This document shows positions 38,161 to 47,465 of a DNA stretch of 64,000 nucleotides, one piece after another. The stretch comes from Brevibacillus laterosporus (GTDB taxonomy: Bacteria > Bacillota > Bacilli > Brevibacillales > Brevibacillaceae). The position numbers and the translations under genes were made by a program. The stretch covers positions 1,559,501 through 1,623,500 of the forward strand of contig CP033464.1 in assembly GCA_007833815.1 (NCBI GenBank), written 5' to 3'. Below the pieces are notes generated by a model. That model worked only from the letters and a program-made list of their open reading frames with translations. It was not told the DNA's origin and searched no databases. The first letter of the stretch is position 1, and each line of letters starts with the position of its first letter.

Positions 38161-38820
38161 CTTATTTATTAGCAAAATATCAGAAAATATTTTGAGAATC
38201 ATTGAGGATGCTGTAAACGGAAGCAGAGATGATTGCATCAAGAAAATAAAATATTTTCTATAATTATCTATGTTTGTTTCATCTGGGATATAAGTTGGAC
38301 CAAAAAAGGTAGTAAAATCATTAATAAAGTTTGAAGATATGACAGAAATAGAAAGTAGAATAACAGAAAAGCATCTCAAAATATCAAAGGATATCCTAAC
38401 GTGTTTTAAAAATATTTCTCTAGTAGAATGTTTTTCGTTTTGCTTATATAAAAACCAAAAGATAAGAAAGGAAGATAGAAAGATTAAAAATAAAAATATT
38501 AATGATGAGGTTTCGAAGAATATTATCGAAAACAAGAAGAAAGGCCAGAATACCACGGAAATAGGTAGTATGAAAAATGTTACAAAGGCCATGAAATATA
38601 TGTTTGTACTCATAAATTTTTTAAGATTCAGATCTCGTAGGTGAATAATGGGTGCAACTGCAATGAAGACAAGAATCAAAACAATAAGAGGATATGTACT
38701 TTTATTAATTAAATCAGTAAATAACAAAAGGAATAATATTAAGTACCAAAATAAAGGGTATGCTTTTTCTATGAAATTAACGATGGGATTTTGGAAAATA
38801 ATTCTTAAAATTTTTTTCAT
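38155..38820 (-). CDS. Multi-pass membrane protein, 221 aa
   Basis: Six or so hydrophobic segments, Phe/Ile/Leu-rich with a KQNEKHSTREIF cytoplasmic loop. No family recognised. As an opposite-strand gene in a prophage it may be expressed in the lysogen, for example for superinfection exclusion; this is inference. Confidence 0.6.
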   Translation of the reverse strand: MKKILRIIFQNPIVNFIEKAYPLFWYLILFLLLFTDLINKSTYPLIVLILVFIAVAPIIHLRDLNLKKFMSTNIYFMAFVTFFILPISVVFWPFFLFSIIFFETSSLIFLFLIFLSSFLIFWFLYKQNEKHSTREIFLKHVRISFDILRCFSVILLSISVISSNFINDFTTFFGPTYIPDETNIDNYRKYFIFLMQSSLLPFTASSMILKIFSDILLINKK

Positions 38821-38925
38821 CTCAGTTCATCCTTTTGAAGTAATACTATATCAAATTCTTCAATAAGTAGGTATCTCCTTCAACCTAAGAGGTACTTTAG
38901 AAACTATAGTGTCGCGATCACGGTG

Positions 38926-38958
38926 GATACCCCCTGCCGAAGTAAGTGGGGGTTTTAT
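38926..38958 (+). terminator. Hairpin with T tail
   Basis: ACCCCC / GGGGGT stem then TTTAT, about 50 bases before the next gene. Confidence 0.5.
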
Positions 38959-39008
38959 AATGGACAACCTCCTTTTATTACCTCAAAATGGCAATAAGGA
39001 GGGATAAT

Positions 39009-39614
39009 GTGAGAAAAAAAACAATGGAAATGCTAAAAGGGTATACTGCACTAATAGCAATGTGGATTTTAATTGGCACAGTTGTTTTTAAATGGATTGA
39101 CCTATTCATTGATCTTAAAAGAGATGTGTTTATTGCAATGATTGGATTTGTAGGGTCTATCATAGGAGGAGCAATTACATTATTAGGTGTTAGAATGGCA
39201 ATAAAAGATCAAAATCGTAGAGATTTTTTTAATTCGATACCTTTACGTTATCATCATGGTGTATTTGTACAGACTATCCTGGTTGACTATTATTCATTAC
39301 TTTCCGAATTTCTAGGACAGAATCATCATTATGAGTTTCATATCCATCTAACTAATTTAGTAAGCAGGAGTGAAGAGCTACTGCAGAAGGTTGCTACTGT
39401 AAGTATTGAAGCCTATGATTATGCAAATGATTTTTTGAATTTAGCGTTTAGTCTAGAACATTACATGAGGAGTACTAACCATGATGGAACTAGTCAAGAT
39501 GAACGCAATCAAAAATATATAGAGTATCTCCAAGAGATGAATAAGTCTCTTTTCTTGTATAGTGATGAGATAAAAAAGATTAAAAGGGATTATAGTTTAA
39601 TGCGACACATATAA
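39009..39614 (+). CDS. Membrane-anchored hypothetical protein, about 201 aa
   Basis: GTG start behind AAGGAGGGATAAT. Two N-terminal helices (residues about 12-30 and 42-60) and a long cytoplasmic helical domain. Family unknown; located just before the terminase genes. Confidence 0.6.
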   Translation: MRKKTMEMLKGYTALIAMWILIGTVVFKWIDLFIDLKRDVFIAMIGFVGSIIGGAITLLGVRMAIKDQNRRDFFNSIPLRYHHGVFVQTILVDYYSLLSEFLGQNHHYEFHIHLTNLVSRSEELLQKVATVSIEAYDYANDFLNLAFSLEHYMRSTNHDGTSQDERNQKYIEYLQEMNKSLFLYSDEIKKIKRDYSLMRHI

Positions 39615-39637
39615 GCGCCCACGCGGCGCTTTTTTCT
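39614..39637 (+). terminator. Terminator
   Basis: AGCGCC-CACGC-GGCGCT with a T-rich tail directly after the stop. Confidence 0.8.
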
Positions 39638-39675
39638 TTTGCAAAACAAACTCAATAGGTGGTGGTGATCATGTA

Positions 39676-40410
39676 ATGGCAAAAGCAAGGAGTCCAAACC
39701 GCGACAAGGCCTTGGAGTTATGGCTCGAAAGTGGCGGAAACATTAGCAATCGAGAGCTTGCCGAGCAACTAGGCGAGAAGGAAAAAACAATAAGTAACTG
39801 GAAAAGCAGAGACAAATGGAATGTAGTACTACAAACAGGTCAATGTAGTACTACAATGAAAACTGAGTCAAATGCTGGAGCGCCAGAGGGGAATAGAAAC
39901 GCCGTAGGCAATCGTGGAGGAACCGCACCGAAAAGAAATAGCAATGCAGTTACCCACGGCTTCTTCCGCAAATACTTCCCAGAGGAAACAGCAGATATCA
40001 TGGAAGAGATAGAATCAAAGTCTCCTATTGATATGCTTTGGGAGAACATTGTTATCCAGTACACAGCGATAGTAAGAGCGCAACGTATTATGTTTGTGCG
40101 TGATCAGGATGATGAGACAAGGGTATTAATAAAAGAAAAGCCTGGTATGTTCGGAACAGAAGAAGAGTGGGAATACCAACATGCCTGGGATAAACAGGCT
40201 GCATTCCTAAACGCCCAATCAAGGGCTATGACAACTCTACAAGGCTTGATTAAACGCTATGAAGAGATGCTTAACAGCTCACTGGCGACCGAAGAACAAC
40301 GCTTGCGTGTTGAGAAGTTGAAAGGTGAAATAGCCGTCCTTGAACAAAAGACTTCTAAAGATGATGATAAACCTATTGAAATCCTCATCAAGCGAAAGGG
40401 TGAGGGGTAA
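39676..40410 (+). CDS. Phage terminase small subunit (PBSX XtmA-like)
   Basis: 244 residues. An N-terminal helix-turn-helix ([27 protein letters not shown]), a [18 protein letters not shown] linker and a helical C-terminus match XtmA/YqaS. It recognises packaging sites and hands DNA to the large subunit. Stop and the next ATG overlap (TAATG). Confidence 0.9.
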   Translation: MAKARSPNRDKALELWLESGGNISNRELAEQLGEKEKTISNWKSRDKWNVVLQTGQCSTTMKTESNAGAPEGNRNAVGNRGGTAPKRNSNAVTHGFFRKYFPEETADIMEEIESKSPIDMLWENIVIQYTAIVRAQRIMFVRDQDDETRVLIKEKPGMFGTEEEWEYQHAWDKQAAFLNAQSRAMTTLQGLIKRYEEMLNSSLATEEQRLRVEKLKGEIAVLEQKTSKDDDKPIEILIKRKGEG

Positions 40411-41684
40411 TGGTTGAGAAAGAGGTTAACCCTCACTTTGAAGAGTTTTTGTTCAACTGGGATCACAAGTTTTATTTTCTGGTTGGTGGTTATGGTTCTT
40501 CCAAAAGCTATCATGTTGCTCTCAAGCTTGTATTGAAGCTACTAGAAGAAAAACGAACTGCTCTAGTGATTCGTGAAGTTTACGACACTATCCGAGACTC
40601 TTGCTTCACGTTATTTGAGGATATCGTCATAGAGCTAGGGCTTGATGAGAAGATAAGGTTTGTAACATCACCTATGCAGATTCGTTTTCCTAACGGTAGC
40701 AAGATCATATTCAAAGGAATGGACAAGCCTGCCAAACTGAAATCCATTCATAACGTCTCAATCATCTGGATAGAAGAGTGTTCAGAGGTTAAGTATGACG
40801 GGTTCAAAGAGCTTACTGGGCGCTTGCGGCATCCAACTATGAAGCTACACATGATCTTGTCAACGAATCCAGTAAGTACATCTAACTGGTGCTACAAACA
40901 CTTTTTCAAGAACACCAAGGCGAAGCATTTTGTCCTGGATGATCGAGATTTGTATCAAGAAAGGGTTATGGTAGTCAAAGATACGTATTACCATCACTCT
41001 AAAGCAGATGATAACTTGTTTCTTCCCGGCAGTTATATTGAGCAACTAGAAGAGTTGAAAATACATGATCCAGATTTGCATAGGATTGCCCGTAAAGGTG
41101 AGTTTGGAGTTAATGGAATCGTTGTATTCCCTCAGTTCGTTACACAGCCACATGAGGTGGTTATGAATGCCATAGGCAGTATTAGAAAACCGATCATGCG
41201 TGCTGGCATGGACTTTGGTTTCCAGACTTCATATAACGCTTCGTTACGGCTTGCTGTGGATCATAACGAAAAGATTCTTTACATCTACTGGGAGTATTAC
41301 AAAAACCAAATGACAGATGATAAGACGGTTGAGGAAATAGATGAGTTTAAACGTTCTGGTGAGCTTATCAAAGCTGATAGTGCTGAACCAAAAACCATTC
41401 GTTTCTTCCGTCAAAAAGGATTTAACATGAGGGCAGCCAAGAAGTTTCAAGGCTCCCGTGAGCAGTACACAAAGAAGATCAAACGTTTTAAAAAAATTAT
41501 ATGTTCCGATCAATGCCCAAACAAGATTGAGGAATTGAAAGAACTGACATTTGCAGTCGATAAACAAGGGGAATTACTCGAAGATGAGTTCACGATTGAC
41601 CCCCACACGTTATCGGCAATTTGGTATGCACTAGATGATTACGAGGTATCAGACTTAAGAGGCGGGTCAGTTTCTTTTGACTAG
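40410..41684 (+). CDS. Phage terminase large subunit (PBSX XtmB-like)
   Basis: 424 residues. The ATPase part has [11 protein letters not shown] (Walker A) and [10 protein letters not shown] (Walker B). The nuclease part follows ([36 protein letters not shown]). It is full length and appears intact. It would power DNA packaging, but the capsid genes it needs are absent. Confidence 0.92.
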   Translation: MVEKEVNPHFEEFLFNWDHKFYFLVGGYGSSKSYHVALKLVLKLLEEKRTALVIREVYDTIRDSCFTLFEDIVIELGLDEKIRFVTSPMQIRFPNGSKIIFKGMDKPAKLKSIHNVSIIWIEECSEVKYDGFKELTGRLRHPTMKLHMILSTNPVSTSNWCYKHFFKNTKAKHFVLDDRDLYQERVMVVKDTYYHHSKADDNLFLPGSYIEQLEELKIHDPDLHRIARKGEFGVNGIVVFPQFVTQPHEVVMNAIGSIRKPIMRAGMDFGFQTSYNASLRLAVDHNEKILYIYWEYYKNQMTDDKTVEEIDEFKRSGELIKADSAEPKTIRFFRQKGFNMRAAKKFQGSREQYTKKIKRFKKIICSDQCPNKIEELKELTFAVDKQGELLEDEFTIDPHTLSAIWYALDDYEVSDLRGGSVSFD

Positions 41685-41696
41685 AAAGGAGGGCGC

Positions 41697-42395
41697 ATGG
41701 TCCAAACAGAAACAGATCGGATTAACAAAATCATTGCCGATGGTGCTAAGTCAGGTATGACGCTAGAAGAGTTTATTCAACGTGAAGTAGATGAATGGAA
41801 AACATCAAAAGTCCGAGAGCTTATGATCAAAGGCGACAAATACTACCGTGGTGACAGCGACATTCTAACCCGTAAGCGAGAAGTAATTGGCGAGGGTGGC
41901 GGTAAGGTAGAAGATAAGAACCTAGCCAACAACAAGCTTGTACACAACTTTGCAAGGAAACTAGCAGATCAAAAGGTTGGCTATCTACTCTCTAAACCTA
42001 TGAGCGTACAAACGAATAACAACACATACCAAACCTTGCTAGGAGATTATATTGGCAAGGCTTTTTTGCGCACTCTCAAAAACGTAGGCAAGGAATCTAT
42101 CAATAAGGGTAAGGCGTGGCTCCAGGTCTATTACAACGAGGCAGGAGAGCTATCATTCAAACGTATCCCTAGCGAAGAGGTCATTCCTATGTGGAAAGAT
42201 AGCGCGCACACTGAGTTGGACGCTGTTATCCGAGTCTATGAGGTTGAAACGTATGAGGGTAAAAAGAAGAAGACTATCAAAAAAGTGGAATACTGGGACA
42301 CTCAGGGCGTTAAGCGCTATGTGTATGGTGGACAGCTCATACCAGACGTAGAAATAGGTGACGAGGGTAGTACATTCCTCTTGCTATTGTTGTGA
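41697..42395 (+). pseudogene. Phage portal protein, N-terminal half only
   Basis: The first ~225 residues match SPP1 gp6-type portal proteins (KYYRGDSDILTRKR, NNKLVHNFARKLADQKVGYLL). A deletion joins the gene at about 42372 to the end of another frame, leaving the tail STFLLLLL. About half the protein is lost, so no portal can form. Confidence 0.85.
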
Positions 42396-42544
42396 TTGCA
42401 GTAGCTTATAATGCGATCAACGCTTTACTATTCGGGGGCGATTTACTCGAAGCTGGCAAGATTGCTTTTATTGAGGCAACGGCTGCTATCGGGATTCATT
42501 CGGGAGTAAAAAATTCATTTCAGAAGGGGGATGTGGAGCAATGA
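42371..42544 (+). pseudogene. C-terminal fragment of a phage holin-like gene
   Basis: Frame reading PLAIVVIAVAYNAINALLF, then FIEATAAIGIHSGVKNSF and a stop overlapping the lysin ATG. This looks like the end of an LL-H-type holin. It marks the right edge of a deletion that removed all head, tail and tail-fibre genes. Confidence 0.65.
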
Positions 42545-43164
42545 AACCACAAGATTTTATAGATAAGATTGCACCGGGTGCTGTAGCAGACATGAAGAAA
42601 ACGAGGATACCTGCCTCTCTTACAATCGCTCAGGCTATTCTTGAATCAGCTTGGGGCGAGAGTGGACTAACTAAGCAAGGGAATAACTTGTTCGGAATTA
42701 AAGGAACAGGTCCCGCAGGTGTTTGTGCCATGCCTACAAAGGAGAATTACAACGGTCAATGGACGACCATAACAGCTAATTTCCGAGCCTATAACAACTG
42801 GGGAGAGTCTATTGCAGATCATTCCAAACTAATACTAAACGGTACAAGAGACAAGCCTACACGCTATCATGGCGTGTTAGGAGCTGATTATAAGACTGCT
42901 TGTTATGCTATCCATAAAGGCGGTTATGCCACTGATCCTGATTATTCAGGTAAACTTATTGGATTGATCGAAAAATACGGACTAGCTACATATGACAAGG
43001 AGGAAACAACGGTGGATAAACTGTTAGCAAATGAACTGATTTTGGTTTTGAAAACACAATGGAAAGTTAGTGACGCAATGGGGATGAAGGAGCAAGCGAA
43101 TTACCTTGGTGAACTTGCCGATCGGGTACGTGTTGCTAGTGGGCAGGAGCCGCAGAACAAGTGA
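42541..43164 (+). CDS. Phage endolysin, N-acetylglucosaminidase (FlgJ-like)
   Basis: 207 residues. The glucosaminidase domain covers residues about 1-150 with catalytic Glu in AILESAWGESGL, NNLFGIKG and RAYNNWGESIADHS. The C-terminal 50 residues (LLANELILVLKTQW... GELADRVRVASGQ) are a helical tail also found broken at 53150 and 57250. Cleaves peptidoglycan glycan strands. AAGGGGGATGTGGAGCA precedes the ATG. Confidence 0.9.
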   Translation: MKPQDFIDKIAPGAVADMKKTRIPASLTIAQAILESAWGESGLTKQGNNLFGIKGTGPAGVCAMPTKENYNGQWTTITANFRAYNNWGESIADHSKLILNGTRDKPTRYHGVLGADYKTACYAIHKGGYATDPDYSGKLIGLIEKYGLATYDKEETTVDKLLANELILVLKTQWKVSDAMGMKEQANYLGELADRVRVASGQEPQNK

Positions 43165-43376
43165 TTTAGATTGATGATAAAAAAAGGATCATACACTAAT
43201 AACAACAAAAATGTCAGAATATGAGGAAGTTGTATAAAATGGTCTATACCATAGTATCGTGATTCATGTTGTGAACATTAATGGATGTAATTCGAGTTAA
43301 AAGAATATTTGGATAAAATTATCTTTATTGGTATAATAAGCAGGTAATGTTGTAGTGTAAGAGGGAGGGATGGTTT

Positions 43377-43721
43377 TTGAAAAAATTATATTTGTCTATA
43401 ATAGCCTTATTGATTGCATTCTTAGTTATTTATAACTTTGAGTGGCTTATTGGCGGTTACTCATCAAAGAAAGAAGAAATAAAAAATCAAGTAGAAACCT
43501 ACTTAATAAATGAAAAAAAGTACAAAGAAAGTGATATTACAGAAATTAACGTTGATTATCAAAGGAAGTTCGCTGCGTATGGTACTAGAGTCATTTTTAG
43601 TGACGAGAAAGATAAAACTTATGGCTATAGCGTTATTGATGGAGAGGTCATACAAACAGGTTATGGAGCTTCTAAGTATAATAAAGGTCAATTAAGTGAT
43701 GAAGCAAAACATAAGGAATAA
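43377..43721 (+). CDS. DUF3139-like exported protein, 114 aa
   Basis: TTG start behind GGGAGGGATGGTTT. N-terminal hydrophobic anchor (LYLSIIALLIAFLVIYNF), then a soluble domain like DUF3139. Role unknown; lies just past the lysin like many lysogenic-conversion genes. Confidence 0.65.
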   Translation: MKKLYLSIIALLIAFLVIYNFEWLIGGYSSKKEEIKNQVETYLINEKKYKESDITEINVDYQRKFAAYGTRVIFSDEKDKTYGYSVIDGEVIQTGYGASKYNKGQLSDEAKHKE

Positions 43722-43723
43722 TA

Positions 43724-43758
43724 AAAAAGTTACCTGTCAAATTGCAGGTAACTTTTTG
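43724..43758. terminator. Bidirectional terminator
   Basis: AAAAAGTTACCTG / CAGGTAACTTTTT, 13-bp perfect stem between convergent genes. Confidence 0.9.
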
Positions 43759-43766
43759 TACTTTTT

Positions 43767-44402
43767 TTAGAAATTGCCTTGAGTAAGTACAGTGGTCACA
43801 TCTGAACTGTCTTCCAGATCGTAAGGAGCAGCGAATTCTAGTTTAATTGGAGATGTACCCCCTGGCCCAGGTGCATATGTCGTAGATGTATTCAATCGAA
43901 CATCAGCACCAAAATAGTATGCATTCCATACAATTTTTGAGCAATATGTTTTGGACTTATAATTGTATAAATCAGAGATGGCATATTCTACATCTGAATA
44001 TTTTCTTACATACCAGTCTGCCCAATCTGCTGCCTGGTTCCGAATCTTGGTTCGATTATGTCGAACTACTTTCGTCCCATATTTTTTACTTACATTTTTT
44101 CTAAAAAAACTCTTAATTGAATTTTTTTCTGGATTATACCCTGGCCCTAGTATTTCAACAACATTTTCTGTATCTACAACAATGGCAGCATGACCAGTAA
44201 GTCCTTTGGAAATGGTATTGCTTGTTATAAGAATATCTCCTGGCTTAATCTCAACTCTTGAATTTGGATATGTTGACTCCACGGGAACATCCTCTGGTTT
44301 ATTGATTTTTTGACTCTCTGTTTCAGAAGCTGACACACCTAAAGCTCCCGTAAATATTAGTGAGACTGACATCAAAAACATAAGTAATCTTTTCTTAAAC
44401 AT
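43767..44402 (-). CDS. Secreted YiiX/NlpC-P60-like (permuted papain fold) protein
   Basis: 211 residues with a signal peptide (MFKKRLLMFLMSVSLIFTGALGVSA, shown to residue 20 as hydrophobic core). PGDILITSNTISKGLTGHAAIVVD has the conserved His after GD, and YCSKIVWNAYY has the Cys, in the order His-Cys seen in permuted NlpC/YycO/LRAT-like enzymes. Likely a cell-wall or lipid amidase/acyltransferase. Second exported-protein gene beside the phage lysin. Confidence 0.75.
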   Translation of the reverse strand: MFKKRLLMFLMSVSLIFTGALGVSASETESQKINKPEDVPVESTYPNSRVEIKPGDILITSNTISKGLTGHAAIVVDTENVVEILGPGYNPEKNSIKSFFRKNVSKKYGTKVVRHNRTKIRNQAADWADWYVRKYSDVEYAISDLYNYKSKTYCSKIVWNAYYFGADVRLNTSTTYAPGPGGTSPIKLEFAAPYDLEDSSDVTTVLTQGNF

Positions 44403-44417
44403 ATTTAAACCTCCGAA

Positions 44418-44570
44418 CTATTTGTGATTTTCTTCTGTTACCTTTATAAACAAAATATTTTTAGCCTCACGTTTCCACTCAAGACGGCGTTCAGACCATT
44501 CTTCTTTTAGTTCTTGTTTTCGTAATATTCTAGCTGGCTCTTGCAATTTCAATTTCTTGATAAGAGTCAC
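44418..44570 (-). CDS. Small basic helical protein, 50 aa
   Basis: GTG start overlapping the stop of the next upstream frame (GGTGA). Charged (QKLQEPARILRKQELKEEW type) and ends NHK. Coupled small gene, unknown role. Confidence 0.35.
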   Translation of the reverse strand: MTLIKKLKLQEPARILRKQELKEEWSERRLEWKREAKNILFIKVTEENHK

Positions 44571-44859
44571 CCCATACCAACATATTCATGAAACCAATCC
44601 TTCTGGCGTCTTAATGGAAAAGCTGAAACACGGCTGTCTTTTTCTAAAAGGTTTTTCCGTACAGCTTTATTCTCATATCCGACAACTACTGTTCTAATAA
44701 AAAATATTTTTTCCCCTTTGAACGCAAGGGCATGATAAACTTGAATGGAGCATTTTCTAGATGCTTGGTATGGGGTGTTCCTAAGCTTTCTGAGGGCATA
44801 TAGGAACACCCCGTTTTTATTTCCTTCTCTGGACATCTATCATCGTCCCATGCTAACAT
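44567..44859 (-). CDS. Small gene(s) of uncertain frame
   Basis: Two frames overlap. One has AAAGGAG before ATG 44859 and runs 57 codons to 44686 (MLAWDDDRCPEKEI start). The other runs from 44836 to 44567 and is coupled to the next gene. A single gene with a frameshift near 44690 would explain both. Confidence 0.35.
44772..44818 (+). terminator. 12-bp hairpin with T tail
   Basis: GGGGTGTTCCTA / TAGGAACACCCC then GTTTTTAT. It ends a rightward transcript although no plus-strand gene is evident before it; it overlaps the uncertain leftward genes. Confidence 0.5.
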
Positions 44860-45052
44860 CTTTCAACTCCTTTCTATGAGTATTCCTTGTTCACTACCCT
44901 CCTTTCTCTGGCAACCACAAAAATGATAAAAACAATCTATTTTTCTATATTTTTCATGGATTACCATTTGTTGACTTAATTATATATCAGTAGGAACAAA
45001 TTTTCCTAATAGAAATTTGTGTTAATTAATTAAGTCTTTTTGTTTGATTCTC

Positions 45053-45217
45053 TTATTTTCTCTTAAAAATTAAATCTGGTAATTTTAGTGAAACCATTAT
45101 CGTGATAAATAATAAGATGCATCGTGTCCAAAATGGCACATTTGGAATTAGATTAATTAAATAAATGGATAAAAACAAAAGAACTCCTGTTAATAAAGTG
45201 TTTTTTATAGTGATCAT
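45053..45217 (-). CDS. Small two-helix membrane protein, 54 aa
   Basis: Hydrophobic segments VLLFLSIYLINLI and CILLFITIMVSL with a basic end. The ribosome site (AAAAAGG) is very close to the ATG. It lies just downstream of the signalling-peptide terminator. Confidence 0.45.
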   Translation of the reverse strand: MITIKNTLLTGVLLFLSIYLINLIPNVPFWTRCILLFITIMVSLKLPDLIFKRK

Positions 45218-45254
45218 TCCTTTTTGAAAGTAGATTCTCTTCCTAATTCATTCC

Positions 45255-45281
45255 AAAAAAAAAGAGAGGATGCCCTCTCTA
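45255..45281 (-). terminator. Terminator of the regulator-peptide unit
   Basis: AGAGAGGGCATCCTCTCT hairpin followed on the coding strand by nine T, one base after the peptide gene stop. Confidence 0.85.
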
Positions 45282-45282
45282 A

Positions 45283-45405
45283 TTACCAACCTTCACCTAC
45301 ACTTTTTGAAGAAGCTGTTGTTTCCAATTCCTTAACCTCAAAATTCGTTTCTGTAAAGCCGTACAAGGAAAGAATCGCTAGTAAGAAAATTATTCCTCGC
45401 TTCAT
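45283..45405 (-). CDS. Putative exported signalling propeptide, 40 aa
   Basis: ATG 45405 lies inside the 3' end of the regulator gene, as with phr, papR and aimP genes. A basic start and hydrophobic core (KRGIIFLLAILSLYGF) form an export signal. The tail ends TTASSKSVGEGW. GGTGATTTAC precedes the start and a strong terminator follows the stop. The mature signal would be a short C-terminal peptide, perhaps within SKSVGEGW. It is too short for routine gene calling. Confidence 0.7.
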   Translation of the reverse strand: MKRGIIFLLAILSLYGFTETNFEVKELETTASSKSVGEGW

Positions 45406-46687
45406 GTAAATCACCGTCCCTTTCTGTCATGACATCGACAAATTTGTCTTTTTGTTCTGGTGTTGCAAGATAATCATATTCATAATACTTCAAAATAATG
45501 CTACGGACTCTTTCTACATTTTTAAACATGATAGCTAGGTCTAGAGCTTCAAAGATGTATTCAAACCCTTTATTGCTATCCTCAATTATAAAATAATATG
45601 AGGCTAATGCTTGATAAAGTTTTAGCTTATGTCTTTTGGTAGGAATGCTTGTTTGACAAGCAATTTTTTTGATTTGTTCTTCAAAGGTACAGATCAGTTT
45701 TTGAATGCTTTCTATATCTTTATTCTGTAAATATGTTTCAACAGCAACTGGCAATAACATAAATATTTCAACATCAGTAGCTAAACTAGCAAAGTTGTCA
45801 ATGTATTCGACATGGCCCATTTCTATTGAAAATAATAATTCGTTTAATTTTGAAATTTGCTGAAAGCCTTCATAGTTAGCATATTCTTTAGTTATAAGCA
45901 ATGCTTTATTATAATCTTTCATTTCTCGATAACTAAAGGATTCATATAGTAAGGCTTCCGCTATGAATTTGTTATCGTTTAACGTGATAGCCAATTCCTT
46001 CAATTCTGCTGCATACTTTAATAATTCCCCCCATTTTTCTACGGCATTATAAAAAGTTAATATTTTATAATACGCTTCTAGTTTATATTCTTCTGGAAGT
46101 ATAGGAAGGTATTCTAAAAGTTGGTGAAGAGTTTGATACCCAGAGACAGTAAGGTCTATATCTCTAGCTATTACAAATCGTTTAAAATAAGAAATGGCTG
46201 CTCGTTCATTACGTGTTGTACTGTTCGCGGTCACGATATCATACAAGGGCAGACTATAGTTTCTTTGATCGGATGAAAAAATATGCTCTGCCATCTTAAA
46301 GGTGTTATCAAGAAGCCTTCTTCTATCTGTATCATCTTTGATCAATTCTATGATCCTCTTTGTAATGTCATATCGTTCTACGTTGATACAACTTGTGAAA
46401 AAATCAGCAGTTTTAACAGGTGACAATTTTCCTGATTCGTTAAAGCATTCCCCAATAAAATACTCATAGAAGGTGTCTTTCGGTAATCCTAAAGCTTCTG
46501 TAATAGCGTCTAATTGAGGTAATGTCAATCCCCGTTTGTTGTTCATTATTTGACTCAAAGTAACTGAATCAATTCCGGTGGCGAGAATCAAATCTTTTTG
46601 TTTCCATTCTTTTTTATCAAGTGCATCTTGCAAATGCTGACGTAGTTCTATTTGTGCCTCTTGATAACTGTATTCCAAAGCTTGCAT
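45338..46687 (-). CDS. RNPP-type (HTH + TPR) peptide-responsive regulator
   Basis: 449 residues. An XRE helix-turn-helix at about residues 15-60 (WKQKDLILATGIDSVTLSQIM) precedes some 380 residues of TPR-like helical repeats (YYKILTFYNAVEKWGELLKYA, ALLYESFSYREMKDYNKALL). This is the PlcR/AimR/Rap architecture, in which an imported peptide binds the TPR groove and changes DNA binding. The overlapping peptide gene supports that class. In a prophage an arbitrium-like lysis-lysogeny role is possible; control of host genes is the alternative. Confidence 0.82.
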   Translation of the reverse strand: MQALEYSYQEAQIELRQHLQDALDKKEWKQKDLILATGIDSVTLSQIMNNKRGLTLPQLDAITEALGLPKDTFYEYFIGECFNESGKLSPVKTADFFTSCINVERYDITKRIIELIKDDTDRRRLLDNTFKMAEHIFSSDQRNYSLPLYDIVTANSTTRNERAAISYFKRFVIARDIDLTVSGYQTLHQLLEYLPILPEEYKLEAYYKILTFYNAVEKWGELLKYAAELKELAITLNDNKFIAEALLYESFSYREMKDYNKALLITKEYANYEGFQQISKLNELLFSIEMGHVEYIDNFASLATDVEIFMLLPVAVETYLQNKDIESIQKLICTFEEQIKKIACQTSIPTKRHKLKLYQALASYYFIIEDSNKGFEYIFEALDLAIMFKNVERVRSIILKYYEYDYLATPEQKDKFVDVMTERDGDLHEARNNFLTSDSFLVRLYRNEF

Positions 46688-46868
46688 TTACCTATCCCCC
46701 TTATTGGTCTTGGAAATATAAGGAAAAACGTAACTTCCCATATGATACTTTAATTAGATAATATTGTAAACTATAATGAAAGGAAATAAATGATTTTTTT
46801 TAGAAATATTAAGTACCTATAGGTTCTCAAATATCGTAGGAGAGAGTAGAAAATCTACTCATCAATGC

Positions 46869-47237
46869 CTATTGTTCCCGTTCCCATTCATAGAGATGTT
46901 CCATGCGGAAGTTTGGCATGTACATCTGAATGATGCAAGTAATGGTATACATAGCTTCTGGAGACATTTGTTTTGTGTTTGTGGCATAATGCGATATCAT
47001 TCTAGCCGACAAACCTGTTCGCCTCGCTAACTCAGCTTGCTTCATACCAATAAAGTTCAGAACGGGCTGTAATAGGCATTCTCCGCGTAGGTAAGATACC
47101 ATTACATTCATCCTTATAGGCTGATAATTTGGCTCTGTCCGTGTCAAGAAGCTTGCTATGTCATCTAATGATAATCTTCTTTTTTTATTGACAATCATCT
47201 CTGCAACCATTTTGCTTATTTCCACGGAATTTTGCAA
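46869..47237 (-). CDS. XRE-like helix-turn-helix regulator, 122 aa
   Basis: The C-terminal half has MKQAELARRTGLSARMISHYATNTKQMSPEAMYTI, a phage-type HTH. The frame opens with TTG without a ribosome site; ATG at about 47210 may be the start. Probably the phage's internal regulator. Confidence 0.7.
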   Translation of the reverse strand: MQNSVEISKMVAEMIVNKKRRLSLDDIASFLTRTEPNYQPIRMNVMVSYLRGECLLQPVLNFIGMKQAELARRTGLSARMISHYATNTKQMSPEAMYTITCIIQMYMPNFRMEHLYEWEREQ

Positions 47238-47248
47238 CCAAACATTAG

Positions 47249-47452
47249 CTATTTAAACAACTTCTTAATCACCTTAAATATATCAAAATTGGTTCTGTTA
47301 TACGCCTTGTTATAAGCATACTTCTTAGGATTTCTGAGCCATCCCCAACCTCTCGGCATCTTCAACCCAGCCCGATGTACTAACTGTCGTTTTAAGCTTG
47401 TCCTAGCTGCTACACGCTTTTTGAAACTTGGTTTACGGATTCCAAACTTCAT
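47249..47452 (-). CDS. Small basic phage protein, 67 aa
   Basis: ATG 47452 with AAAGGGTGG upstream. Arg/Lys-rich, with KMPRGWGWLRNPKK and FDIFKVIKKLFK. A decayed copy lies at 32206. Confidence 0.6.
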   Translation of the reverse strand: MKFGIRKPSFKKRVAARTSLKRQLVHRAGLKMPRGWGWLRNPKKYAYNKAYNRTNFDIFKVIKKLFK

Positions 47453-47465
47453 AGCAACCACCCTT

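Noticed and set aside
45224..45409. Plus-strand 61-codon open frame
   Set aside because: Antisense to the signalling-peptide gene and its terminator, with no ribosome site.
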